This document shows positions 1 through 6,460 of a stretch of 10,202 nucleotides of DNA, piece after piece; the first letter of the stretch is position 1, and each line of letters begins with the position of its first letter. Location: assembly GCA_029940345.1 (NCBI GenBank), contig JAOZRC010000139.1, forward strand, positions 1-10,202, read 5' to 3'. The notes below the pieces were generated by a model. That model saw nothing but the letters and a program-made list of their open reading frames with translations, was not told the origin of the DNA and did no database searches. Both the position numbers and the translations under genes were made by a program. Source of the DNA: Desulfobacterales bacterium (GTDB lineage Bacteria > Desulfobacterota > Desulfobacteria > Desulfobacterales > JAUCGF01).

Positions 1-60
1 AAGATGGGTATTGAGGCTGTTTATCCAAAGCTTAATTTAAGCAGGCGGGCAATGGTATGA
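1..60 (+). pseudogene. IS3-family transposase (orfB) fragment, truncated at both ends
   Basis: Frame 1 from the first base reads K-M-G-I-E-A-V-Y-P-K-L-N-L-S-R-R-A-M-V and then stops with TGA at 58-60. The stretch G-I-E-A-V-Y-P-K-x-N-L-S matches, from memory, the segment just ahead of the catalytic DDE core in IS3-group transposases (usually G-I-E-A-I-Y-P-K-P-N-L-S). In an intact element the protein would continue for some 200 residues. Here the match ends near base 50 and unrelated sequence follows, so this is a remnant and cannot transpose. The upstream part lies outside the window. The identification rests on a short motif. Confidence 0.55.
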
Positions 61-64
61 GATA

Positions 65-934
65 CTATTGTTGAGAAACATTCATCCCCATCTCAAATCG
101 TAAAAAATTACCGATGCTCTCCCAATAAAGCTTGCTATAATTCAGGTCATTATGATCCGCTTCAGGAATGCTGACATGATGGCAGGGGCCGCCCCATTTG
201 GCAAGCAGGGCGCTGGATCGTTTCGAAGAGATCGTTGAGTCCGCCGCGGCGGTTAGCGCCAGCAGGGGAATACTGATACCAGGGGCTAAGGAAGCGGCGT
301 CAAACGGATGTCTGATAAAAACAGACACCGGAATGTATGGATAAAGCTCCTGGGCGACATTGGCAATACTATCATAAGGCGATACGAGGATGATGCCTTT
401 GAGCGGTCGTTGAGATGCCAGGTAGACGGCAACGCCGGTTCCGAGACTGCGTCCCATGACCATAACACCTGCTTTATCAATCTCATCCTGATTGGCAAAA
501 TGATCATATAAAAAAACAGCATCCTTACAAAACTGTTTTTCACCGGGTTGGCCCTGACTCTGTCCATAACCGCGATAATTCACTAACAACAAGGCGCAGG
601 GCCGAAACCGCGTCAGATCGAAAAAGGGGTCCTCTAATACGCCGGTCATATCCTCAGCGTTTCCACCGAAATAGATAAGCAGCGGAGATTTCGACACCGT
701 GTTGCCGGGGATATACCATCCATGCAATTTGACATGATCCGGCGTTGTCAAAGTGATTTCACATCCGGGAAATTTGCTGCGCACACGCCGGATCATCGCT
801 TCATCCGATGCTGGTGGCAGGAATAACAATTTTTCCTGGAAAATATACAAAATGGCCCATAAGGTCAGGGGAAACCCAATCAAAACGGCTAAAATAATTC
901 GTAACATAGATATAAAGAATGCTTTGGATGACAT
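65..934 (-). CDS. Membrane-anchored alpha/beta hydrolase (serine hydrolase, BEM46/YqkD-like)
   Basis: The 289-residue protein has one N-terminal hydrophobic segment (about residues 10-32), then an alpha/beta hydrolase domain that probably lies outside the cytoplasmic membrane. The nucleophile elbow is G-R-S-L-G at 161-165, making S163 the nucleophile. D232 (A-A-D-S-T) and H261 (A-D-H-N) sit where the acid and histidine of the triad belong. The G-G-N-A-E-D stretch near 90-95 and N-Y-R-G-Y-G-Q-S near 119-126 are typical of the BEM46/YqkD group. The substrate cannot be read from the sequence; members are loosely annotated as esterases or peptidases. The ATG at 932-934 overlaps the TGA of the glycosyltransferase upstream (TGATG), so translation is probably coupled; no strong ribosome binding site is visible. 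A second ATG nine codons in (905-907) would shorten the hydrophobic segment and is less likely. Confidence 0.85.
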   Translation of the reverse strand: MSSKAFFISMLRIILAVLIGFPLTLWAILYIFQEKLLFLPPASDEAMIRRVRSKFPGCEITLTTPDHVKLHGWYIPGNTVSKSPLLIYFGGNAEDMTGVLEDPFFDLTRFRPCALLLVNYRGYGQSQGQPGEKQFCKDAVFLYDHFANQDEIDKAGVMVMGRSLGTGVAVYLASQRPLKGIILVSPYDSIANVAQELYPYIPVSVFIRHPFDAASLAPGISIPLLALTAAADSTISSKRSSALLAKWGGPCHHVSIPEADHNDLNYSKLYWESIGNFLRFEMGMNVSQQ

Positions 935-1764
935 CAGGATATTCGACCGCGACGCATATCATATTTTTTTATCATAATCATAGCCTGATAAACAGTTTTC
1001 ATTATGCAGAAAACGAAACCGTCGCGCCCATCAAGAAATCCCAATCTGAATATGTAGCTATAAAAAAAGTACCATAATGGCCGGCCGGGGATATATTTCG
1101 TCCAAAATTTCAATGCGGCGCGTCGGATCAGCGGGTCCCGGCTAAATATCTCAGTTCCCCTATAAGACCGCGATTCGTCCAAGAGTTCGTATTTGGCTTC
1201 CTCGGCTGAGTACCGGTTTTGACGCGCAAACCATTCATCAATGCCTTTCAGATTTTCATCAATCAAATCATGTTTTAATTCCAAAACCTTTCCATTCACT
1301 TCCTGGGTTTCGGCATGACCCCGGTTGATGTAACGAACTTTATTTTTGTGAATCAGACGCACCACTCGTGAAGGATACAGACTGCTGTAACGCAGCCATT
1401 TCCCCCACATATAAAAGCGGCGTTTCAGGCAATACGCACCAATATCACCAGGTGAATTTCGAATTGTATCGATTATCTCGCAAGCTAACATTGGGGGCGT
1501 GCGCTCGTCGGCGTCAAGTATCAATATCCAGTCGTATTTAGGATGCGTGTTTTCAATGGCCCAATTGCGTTGCTTGCCGAACCCTTCGAACCGGTGTTGA
1601 AAAAAACGTATTTCGGCTAAACGACAAATCAGTTCAGTTCCGTCGGTGCTAAAAGAGTCGATAACGATAATATCATCACACCATGTGAGATAGGATAAGC
1701 AAACCGGGAGATGGGTTTCCTCATTGAGGGTAAAAATCATCACTGAAATATTCGGTTTCATCAC
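934..1764 (-). CDS. Family 2 glycosyltransferase, WaaE/KdtX-like
   Basis: This 276-residue protein opens with the GT-A fold signature of family 2 transferases: I-S-V-M-I-F-T-L-N-E-E near residues 6-16 and I-D-S-F-S-T-D-G-T near 35-43. The metal/nucleotide-binding motif is L-D-A-D-E-R around 83-88. F-G-K-Q-R-N-W-A near 62-69 and the R-G-H-A-E-T segment at 148-153 resemble the WaaE/KdtX group, which adds glucose to the lipopolysaccharide inner core. Two hydrophobic stretches near the C terminus (about 230-245 and 248-265) suggest membrane association. The sugar and acceptor are not determinable. The start is GTG at 1762-1764 with an ATG directly after it (1759-1761); neither has a clear ribosome binding site, so the true start could be either. 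It lies 97 bp downstream of the PBP1A gene and overlaps the hydrolase by one base, consistent with an envelope-related operon. Confidence 0.87.
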   Translation of the reverse strand: MMKPNISVMIFTLNEETHLPVCLSYLTWCDDIIVIDSFSTDGTELICRLAEIRFFQHRFEGFGKQRNWAIENTHPKYDWILILDADERTPPMLACEIIDTIRNSPGDIGAYCLKRRFYMWGKWLRYSSLYPSRVVRLIHKNKVRYINRGHAETQEVNGKVLELKHDLIDENLKGIDEWFARQNRYSAEEAKYELLDESRSYRGTEIFSRDPLIRRAALKFWTKYIPGRPLWYFFYSYIFRLGFLDGRDGFVFCIMKTVYQAMIMIKKYDMRRGRIS

Positions 1765-1861
1765 ATCTATGGTGCTTCAATTTCAATGTTACATGCAGCT
1801 TCGCGAGATGAAGCTTGTGCACATCGCTATTTTGAAAAACTGAAAGCGGAAATTTATAGCT

Positions 1862-4327
1862 TTAAATATCAGATTTAAAAAACTGTTCCGAATCGGTTAT
1901 TGCCCCTGGCTTGGGCGTATATTCGGTGGGGGCGGTGCCCTCCTTAAAATACAACTTGATTATTTTTTCGGACTCAGCAATTGGCAACAAACCGGTTTTG
2001 GCATCAATTTTATAGACCACAACGCCTTGGGGAGACTGGAAGTCCATCTTGGGTTTGCCTTCCAAGATGGTTTGCATAAAAGCCAGCCAGATCGGGCTAG
2101 CCGCTTTCGAGCCGGTTTCCCTGCGTCCCAGGAAACGTTCCTGATCGTATCCCACCCAAACACCAGTGATATAGCGTGGTGTATAACCGATAAACCAAGC
2201 ATCAAAAAGATTGTTGGTTGTGCCGGTTTTACCCGCGGCTATTCGGTTTAAGGCCCGCACTCGTCGGCCGGTGCCGTGTTCGACAACCCCTCTGAGTAAT
2301 TGTGTCATAACGTAAGCGGTATTTTTTTCAATGGCTTTTTTTCTACCATAATCGGCTTCTTCAATCATCTTGCCATCGCGATCTACAATTTTGGAGATAA
2401 AAATCGGTTTGATGTAATAGCCCAGATTGGCAAATACCGAATAGGCTGCGGTCATCTCAAGCAGAGAAATTCCTGCCGTTCCCAAGGCTGAGGATAAATA
2501 ATTTTCAATATCAGAGGTAAAGCCAAATTTTTTGGCATAATTGATGCCGTATTCGATGCCAATATCCTGTAAAATAGCAACTGTCACCGTATTACGAGAT
2601 TTGGCCAATGCTTTCCATAGAAGCATCTGACCCAGATATTTTCGGTCATAGTTCTTCGGTTTCCAATCATCGGCACCCTTGGCCTTGTAAACCACGGCGG
2701 TGTCACTGACTTCCGTTGCAGACGTATAGCCTTTATCCCCGGTCGCCGTAGTCGGGCCTTTGTCCAAGGCGGCCGAATAGATGAAGGGCTTAAAAGCCGA
2801 TCCCGGCTGCCGACGGGATTGTACAGCCCGATTGAACTGACTCTGTGAGAAATCACGGCCTCCCACCATCGCATTCACATGGCCTGTTTCGGCCTCAATA
2901 CAAACAAGCGCTGATTGCACTTCCGGCGTTTGTTCCAAAGTCAAGGCCAATTTTTTTTCTTTAGATTCCGGAGGTGATTTTTCGGAGGCCTCTTTTTTTT
3001 CAGATTTGGACTTTTCAGATTTGGACTTTTCCGGTTGTGCTTTTATCTTAACCAGAATCTTGTCACCCATCTTGAACATTGCCTTGAGTGACATCCCGGA
3101 TTTCATCGCCCAGCCGATATCTTTTTTTTTCAAAACGCCCCGGGTATTGCCAATTCGTATAACAACCGCATCGGCTTTAGCATCGGTTGCGATGACAACC
3201 CCTTTAACAATCAATCCGGGTTCCAACGGCGTCTTTTCCAAATCGGCGCTATTTTTTTGGCAAAAAGGTTCAATCTCTTCCGGCTTGAGATGTTCTAAAG
3301 GGCCGCGATATCCATGGCGCTTATCAAGCGCTCTAAGACCTTCATCAACCGTATCCCGAGCCGCTTTTTGCATTTCAATATTCACGGCGGTGTATATTTT
3401 CAAGCCACCTTCATACAGCATATCCGCACCATATTTTTTTTCTACATAACGGCGGACATGTTCCGTATAGTAAGGAACTTTTTCAGTATACCAATTACGT
3501 CGCGGCTTTATATCCAATTTCAGATTAATGGCTTCCGCAGCCTGAATTGCATTGATAAAGCCCTCTTCCACCATGCGATTTAAAACATATATTTGACGCT
3601 GCCTGGCCCGGTCAGGATGCCGAAACGGAGAATCCCGGCTGGGAGCCTGGGGAAGACCTGCGAGGATGGCACACTCAGCCAGGTTCAGTTTTTTTACGGA
3701 TTTGCCAAAATAATTTTCCGAAGCCGCTTCAACGCCATAGGCGCCATGACCTAAATATATTTGGTTTAAATATAAAAAGAGAACCTCCTCTTTGGTAAAG
3801 GTTTTATTAATACGGTAAGCTAAAATGGCTTCTTTTATTTTGCGTGTGTAATTTCTTTCAGGCGTCAGTAAAAAAGATTTTGTCACCTGCTGCGTGATCG
3901 TGCTTCCGCCTTGTACTATTGTTCCGGCTTCAAGATTTTTCATAAACGCCCTGATAATACTTAAGAAATCAATGCCCTGATGTTGGTAAAAGCGTGAATC
4001 TTCGGCAGCAATAAATGCATTGATCAATTGTTCGGGCATTTCCTTTAACTTCCGGATAATGCGACGCTGCCGATAAAACTCGGCGATTTTACGATTGTCT
4101 GAAGAAAAAACGGTTGTTATCAGGGGTGGTTTATAATCACTTAGTGATTTTATTTGGGGCAGATCCTGGCTGAGATATGAATATACGCCCACAATAGCGG
4201 TCGCGGCCGCAATAAAAAGAACCAGGCCAAAAAGGAAGGCCCATTTCAATAAGCGGGTGATAAATCGCCTGGGCTTTTTTTGAGCACGTTTTTTTAATAT
4301 CTCCGATTTACTTTTCAGTTTTCCCAT
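1862..4327 (-). CDS. mrcA: Penicillin-binding protein 1A (bifunctional peptidoglycan glycosyltransferase/transpeptidase)
   Basis: The 821-residue class A PBP polymerises lipid II into glycan strands and cross-links the peptides in the periplasm. A basic cytoplasmic tail (1-26) precedes one transmembrane segment (about 27-50). The GT51 domain shows the catalytic E109 in A-A-E-D-S-R-F-Y-Q-H-Q-G, and G-G-S-T-I-T-Q-Q at 140-147. An OB-like insert spans roughly 340-465. The transpeptidase domain has all three motifs: S510-A-F-K513, S577-R-N579 and K700-T-G-T703. Length is normal for PBP1A. The OB-like insert contains a Lys/Ser/Glu-rich stretch (about 431-459), partly encoded by a 15-bp tandem duplication. 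A GGAG ribosome binding site lies eight bases before the ATG. It is the first of three minus-strand genes and is divergent from hisI. Whether it is called mrcA or ponA is a matter of convention. Confidence 0.97.
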   Translation of the reverse strand: MGKLKSKSEILKKRAQKKPRRFITRLLKWAFLFGLVLFIAAATAIVGVYSYLSQDLPQIKSLSDYKPPLITTVFSSDNRKIAEFYRQRRIIRKLKEMPEQLINAFIAAEDSRFYQHQGIDFLSIIRAFMKNLEAGTIVQGGSTITQQVTKSFLLTPERNYTRKIKEAILAYRINKTFTKEEVLFLYLNQIYLGHGAYGVEAASENYFGKSVKKLNLAECAILAGLPQAPSRDSPFRHPDRARQRQIYVLNRMVEEGFINAIQAAEAINLKLDIKPRRNWYTEKVPYYTEHVRRYVEKKYGADMLYEGGLKIYTAVNIEMQKAARDTVDEGLRALDKRHGYRGPLEHLKPEEIEPFCQKNSADLEKTPLEPGLIVKGVVIATDAKADAVVIRIGNTRGVLKKKDIGWAMKSGMSLKAMFKMGDKILVKIKAQPEKSKSEKSKSEKKEASEKSPPESKEKKLALTLEQTPEVQSALVCIEAETGHVNAMVGGRDFSQSQFNRAVQSRRQPGSAFKPFIYSAALDKGPTTATGDKGYTSATEVSDTAVVYKAKGADDWKPKNYDRKYLGQMLLWKALAKSRNTVTVAILQDIGIEYGINYAKKFGFTSDIENYLSSALGTAGISLLEMTAAYSVFANLGYYIKPIFISKIVDRDGKMIEEADYGRKKAIEKNTAYVMTQLLRGVVEHGTGRRVRALNRIAAGKTGTTNNLFDAWFIGYTPRYITGVWVGYDQERFLGRRETGSKAASPIWLAFMQTILEGKPKMDFQSPQGVVVYKIDAKTGLLPIAESEKIIKLYFKEGTAPTEYTPKPGAITDSEQFFKSDI
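3001..3030 (-). repeat. Perfect 15-bp tandem duplication inside the PBP1A gene
   Basis: The 15-mer CAGATTTGGACTTTT occurs twice head to tail (3001-3015 and 3016-3030). On the coding strand each copy supplies five codons, giving the repeated K-S-E-K-S pattern in the charged linker of the PBP1A OB-like insert. Because 15 is a multiple of three, copy-number change leaves the frame intact. Confidence 0.9.
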
Positions 4328-4335
4328 TTTATATA

Positions 4336-4339
4336 CTCC
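4336..4339 (-). promoter_or_regulatory. Ribosome binding site of the PBP1A gene
   Basis: On the minus strand GGAG is followed by eight bases (TATATAAA) and then ATG at 4327-4325. It is the clearest Shine-Dalgarno on the minus strand of this window and fixes the PBP1A start. Confidence 0.75.
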
Positions 4340-4566
4340 ATTTTTTCAGACTTTGTTTTTTTTTTACGATTTTTCAGCATTCTTATATATTATGCTAAAA
4401 TCAGTTTGCCTTTTATTACAGCTTGGATTGTATGCTATTTTGTATTTGCTATCAAATATTAATCTGTTAAGCAAGTATGATAATATGAGCTGGCAAAGAA
4501 TTAATTTGACTTTATTTTTAAACAACACTATTTTTCATTTTCTAATTCGTATATTCAAAATATTTT

Positions 4567-4712
4567 CATAACTCGACAGTCATAAGTTCTTCGTAATTTA
4601 GACAGCAAGTTTTATTAACTATCTGAAATAATAGGAAATTAATATTAGGCAGCCATTTTTAAAATAACAATAATTTCAGTAGGTTACAAGAATTTATGAC
4701 TGACGAGTTCAT
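4567..4712. mobile_element. Candidate MITE-like element with terminal inverted repeats
   Basis: The left arm at 4570-4596 and the right arm at 4684-4709 are inverted copies. The outer 22 bases match at 20 positions, and a further GTAA matches after a one-base gap. The outer end reads AACTCG, then A or T, then CAGTCATAA. The trinucleotide CAT flanks the element directly on both sides (4567-4569 and 4710-4712), as a 3-bp target duplication would. An inner pair, CTATCTGAAAT near 4619-4629 and ATTTCAGTAG near 4673-4682, can also pair with one bulge, so the whole 140 bases could fold into one long interrupted hairpin. It encodes no protein. Alternatives are a structured RNA leader or a chance fold in AT-rich DNA; the length and quality of the outer arms argue against chance. 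Confidence 0.5.
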
Positions 4713-4733
4713 AATAAGGCGTTCTTTAAATAA

Positions 4734-4768
4734 TTCAACCGTGCCATGTCTGACGTTTTAAGGTTGAA
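4734..4768. repeat. Inverted repeat with 21-base loop upstream of hisI
   Basis: TTCAACC at 4734-4740 pairs with GGTTGAA at 4762-4768, and the outer AATAAT/ATTATT extends the stem after a one-base bulge. It lies about 55 bases before hisI. There is no U-run right after the stem on either strand, so it is not an obvious intrinsic terminator; a protein-binding site or leader hairpin is possible. Confidence 0.35.
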
Positions 4769-4786
4769 ATTATTTTCTACAAGATG

Positions 4787-4808
4787 TGTCAATTGTTGAC
4801 ATAACAAT
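4787..4808 (+). promoter_or_regulatory. Overlapping palindromes just upstream of hisI
   Basis: TGTCAA-TTG-TTGACA at 4787-4801 is a perfect 6+6 inverted repeat. ATTGTT-GACAT-AACAAT at 4792-4808 is a second perfect inverted repeat sharing ten bases with the first, so the two stems could not form together. They end five bases before the hisI ribosome binding site. TTGACA at 4796-4801 is also a perfect -35 hexamer, but the only -10 at proper spacing (TACAAA, 4818-4823) abuts the start codon and is weak. An operator, or a translation-affecting hairpin, is more likely than a promoter. Confidence 0.4.
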
Positions 4809-4823
4809 GCATAGGTGTACAAA

Positions 4824-5207
4824 ATGATCAAACTCAATTTTGAAAAAATGGATGGGCTTTTACCAGCCATTGCCCAGGATTACTTGACCGGTGAGGTGTT
4901 AATGCTCGGTTTTATGAATGAAGACGCTTGGCGCCATACACTGGCCTCCGGGGAGGCGACCTATTTCAGCCGCACACGCCAAACGCTCTGGACCAAGGGA
5001 AAAACTTCCGGGAATTTACAGATTGTCAAAGAGATTTGCATTGATTGTGATGATGATACGGTCCTTTTAAAAGTAGAGCAGGTCGGCGGTGCTTCATGCC
5101 ATTTGGGGTATCGGAGTTGTTTTTTTAAAAAAGTGGATGTGAATAATGATGAATTTTCAATCATCGGGGAACCGGTGTTTGATCCTGAAGAGGTCTATCA
5201 TGATTGA
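4824..5207 (+). CDS. hisI: Phosphoribosyl-AMP cyclohydrolase
   Basis: HisI opens the adenine ring of phosphoribosyl-AMP, the third step of histidine biosynthesis in the cytoplasm. The chosen start gives 127 residues, normal for the stand-alone enzyme without a fused HisE domain. The metal sites are intact: D74-C75-D76-D-D78 carries the usual Mg-binding aspartates and one Zn cysteine, and C92 ([10 protein letters not shown]) and C99 supply the other Zn ligands. I prefer ATG 4824 over the in-frame GTG at 4815, because AGGTG at 4813-4817 lies six bases before ATG 4824 and the GTG falls inside that ribosome binding site. The protein then begins M-I-K-L-N-F-E-K, typical of the family. No other histidine gene is in the window, so the pathway is split across the chromosome. 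Confidence 0.95.
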   Translation: MIKLNFEKMDGLLPAIAQDYLTGEVLMLGFMNEDAWRHTLASGEATYFSRTRQTLWTKGKTSGNLQIVKEICIDCDDDTVLLKVEQVGGASCHLGYRSCFFKKVDVNNDEFSIIGEPVFDPEEVYHD

Positions 5208-5236
5208 ACAATCGAACAATCGAACAACCGAACACT
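5206..5236 (+). repeat. 8-bp tandem repeat (GAACAATC) overlapping the hisI stop codon
   Basis: GAACAATC occurs at 5206-5213 and 5214-5221, GAACAACC at 5222-5229 and a partial GAACAC at 5230-5235. The array begins inside the hisI TGA codon (5205-5207), so the repeat abuts the gene with no spacer. It joins directly to a second array of a different unit. Confidence 0.9.
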
Positions 5237-5264
5237 GAAACCCGAAACCCGAAACCCGAAACCC
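5237..5264 (+). repeat. 7-bp tandem repeat (GAAACCC), four perfect copies
   Basis: GAAACCC is repeated without error at 5237-5243, 5244-5250, 5251-5257 and 5258-5264. With the neighbouring GAACAATC array it fills most of the 90-base gap between hisI and the aminotransferase gene. It would be transcribed if the two genes share a message. There is no palindromic character, so it is neither a terminator nor a CRISPR. Confidence 0.93.
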
Positions 5265-5297
5265 ATTTTCATTAATCATTAAAGAGCAACAAACAAT

Positions 5298-6452
5298 ATG
5301 ACACAATTGATTTCCAAACGAACCCGTGAAATGTCTTCTTTTATTGTTATGGATGTTCTGGAAAAGGCCCATGAGATGGAGCGTCTGGGGATTAATATTA
5401 TCCATCTTGAAGTGGGCGAGCCAGATTTTGATACGCCGTCTTGTATTAAAAAAGCCGCATGTCGGGCGCTTGAAAATGGTCATACGCATTACACTCATAG
5501 TATGGGTGCTCCTCTATTAAGAGAGGTCATTTGCGAACACTATTTTAAGACTTACAATGTTACGGTCATTCCTGACCAAATCGTTGTGTCATCCGGCACT
5601 TCACCAGCCATGTTTGTCGCCTTTTCCGCTCTTTTGGAAAAAGGGGACCAGGTGATTATTTCAGATCCCCATTACGCCTGTTACCCTAATTTTATCAAAT
5701 TTGTTCAGGGCGAACCTGTCAATGTACCGGTGTTTGAAGAGGACGGCTTTCAGTATCGTCCGGAAGCGATTCGCAAAGCGATTACCCAGCGAACCAAGGT
5801 CATATTCGTCAATTCGCCCTCCAACCCGACCGGTAACTTGCTGTCTGCGGAACGAATGCAAGCGATTGCGGATATGTCTGATGCTGATTCCCTTTACATC
5901 GCTTCGGATGAAATTTATCATGGCTTAGTGTATGAAGGCCGCGAGCATTCCATCCTTGAGTTTACCGATAATGCGTTTGTTTTTAACGGATTTTCCAAGC
6001 TTTATGCAATGACCGGGCTGCGATTGGGGTATATGATCATACCCCGGCAGTTTATTCGGCCCATCCAAAAAGTGCAGCAGAATTTCTTTATCTCCGCCAA
6101 TGCCATGATTCAATATGCCGGAATCGCCGCATTGAAAGAGGCGGCTGATGATGTGGCGCACATGAAGGCTGTTTATAATAAACGCAGAAAATATATGATC
6201 CGTCGCGTAAAAGCGATGGGACTTGGCATCACCGTTGAACCCACCGGTGCTTTTTATGTGTTCGCCAACGTCAAACATATTTCACAGGATTCATTTAAGC
6301 TGGCGTTTGACATTTTGGACAAGGCGCATGTGGGCGTGACGCCTGGGATTGATTTCGGCCAAAACGGTGAAGGCTACATCCGCTTATCTTATGCCAATTC
6401 CATGGAAAACATCAAAGAGGGCATGGATCGGCTGGAAAATTATTTCAGGTAA
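5298..6452 (+). CDS. Pyridoxal-phosphate aminotransferase, class I (aspartate aminotransferase-like)
   Basis: The 384-residue protein is a fold-type I aminotransferase of the bacterial Ib aspartate-aminotransferase style. The PLP-binding lysine is K234 in N-G-F-S-K-L-Y-A-M-T-G, followed by R242 in L-R-L-G-Y. N176 (N-P-T-G), D204 (S-D-E-I-Y) and R362 (Y-I-R-L-S-Y), which holds the substrate alpha-carboxylate, are all present. The N-terminal V-G-E-P-D-F-D-T-P at 39-47 is also typical. At the position where I recall a Trp in Thermus aspartate aminotransferase (P-Y-W), this protein has P-H-Y (Y126), so the amino acid used may not be aspartate; the substrate is left open. The start ATG follows a weak AAAGAG, eleven bases upstream. 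The gene ends eight bases before the engB start and is probably cotranscribed with engB and era. Confidence 0.93.
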   Translation: MTQLISKRTREMSSFIVMDVLEKAHEMERLGINIIHLEVGEPDFDTPSCIKKAACRALENGHTHYTHSMGAPLLREVICEHYFKTYNVTVIPDQIVVSSGTSPAMFVAFSALLEKGDQVIISDPHYACYPNFIKFVQGEPVNVPVFEEDGFQYRPEAIRKAITQRTKVIFVNSPSNPTGNLLSAERMQAIADMSDADSLYIASDEIYHGLVYEGREHSILEFTDNAFVFNGFSKLYAMTGLRLGYMIIPRQFIRPIQKVQQNFFISANAMIQYAGIAALKEAADDVAHMKAVYNKRRKYMIRRVKAMGLGITVEPTGAFYVFANVKHISQDSFKLAFDILDKAHVGVTPGIDFGQNGEGYIRLSYANSMENIKEGMDRLENYFR

Positions 6453-6460
6453 AAGGTCAG

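Larger units (their letters stand above)
4328..4814. other. AT-rich divergent intergenic region between PBP1A and hisI genes
   Basis: This 487-base stretch must hold the promoters for the minus-strand PBP1A gene and the plus-strand hisI gene. From left to right it contains the PBP1A ribosome binding site, a T-rich tract, an element with terminal inverted repeats (4567-4712), a long-loop hairpin (4734-4768) and two overlapping palindromes (4787-4808). I see no confident sigma-70 promoter for either gene and no convincing protein-coding gene. A 72-residue open frame on the plus strand starts with TTG and is dominated by Phe, Leu and Ile, as expected of AT-rich noise. Confidence 0.7.

Noticed and set aside
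1797..1815. AGCTTC/GAAGCT hairpin with a 7-base loop between the PBP1A and glycosyltransferase genes
   Set aside because: The stem is only six pairs and no U-run follows on the minus strand, so a terminator cannot be supported.
3006..3449. Plus-strand 147-residue open frame antisense to PBP1A
   Set aside because: It is a shadow frame fully inside the strongly supported PBP1A gene, with no ribosome binding site or recognisable domain.
4353..4571. Plus-strand open frame of 72 residues, rich in Phe, Leu and Ile
   Set aside because: It starts with TTG in a T-run, has no ribosome binding site, ends inside the inverted-repeat element and has the composition expected of AT-rich noise.
5206..5264. 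Possible CRISPR array
   Set aside because: The units are 7-8 bp and directly adjacent with no spacers, so this is a simple tandem repeat.
5157..5498. Minus-strand 113-residue open frame across the tandem repeats
   Set aside because: It overlaps hisI and the aminotransferase on the opposite strand, and its repetitive G-F-R-V-S-G-F-G-F part is just the translated repeat.
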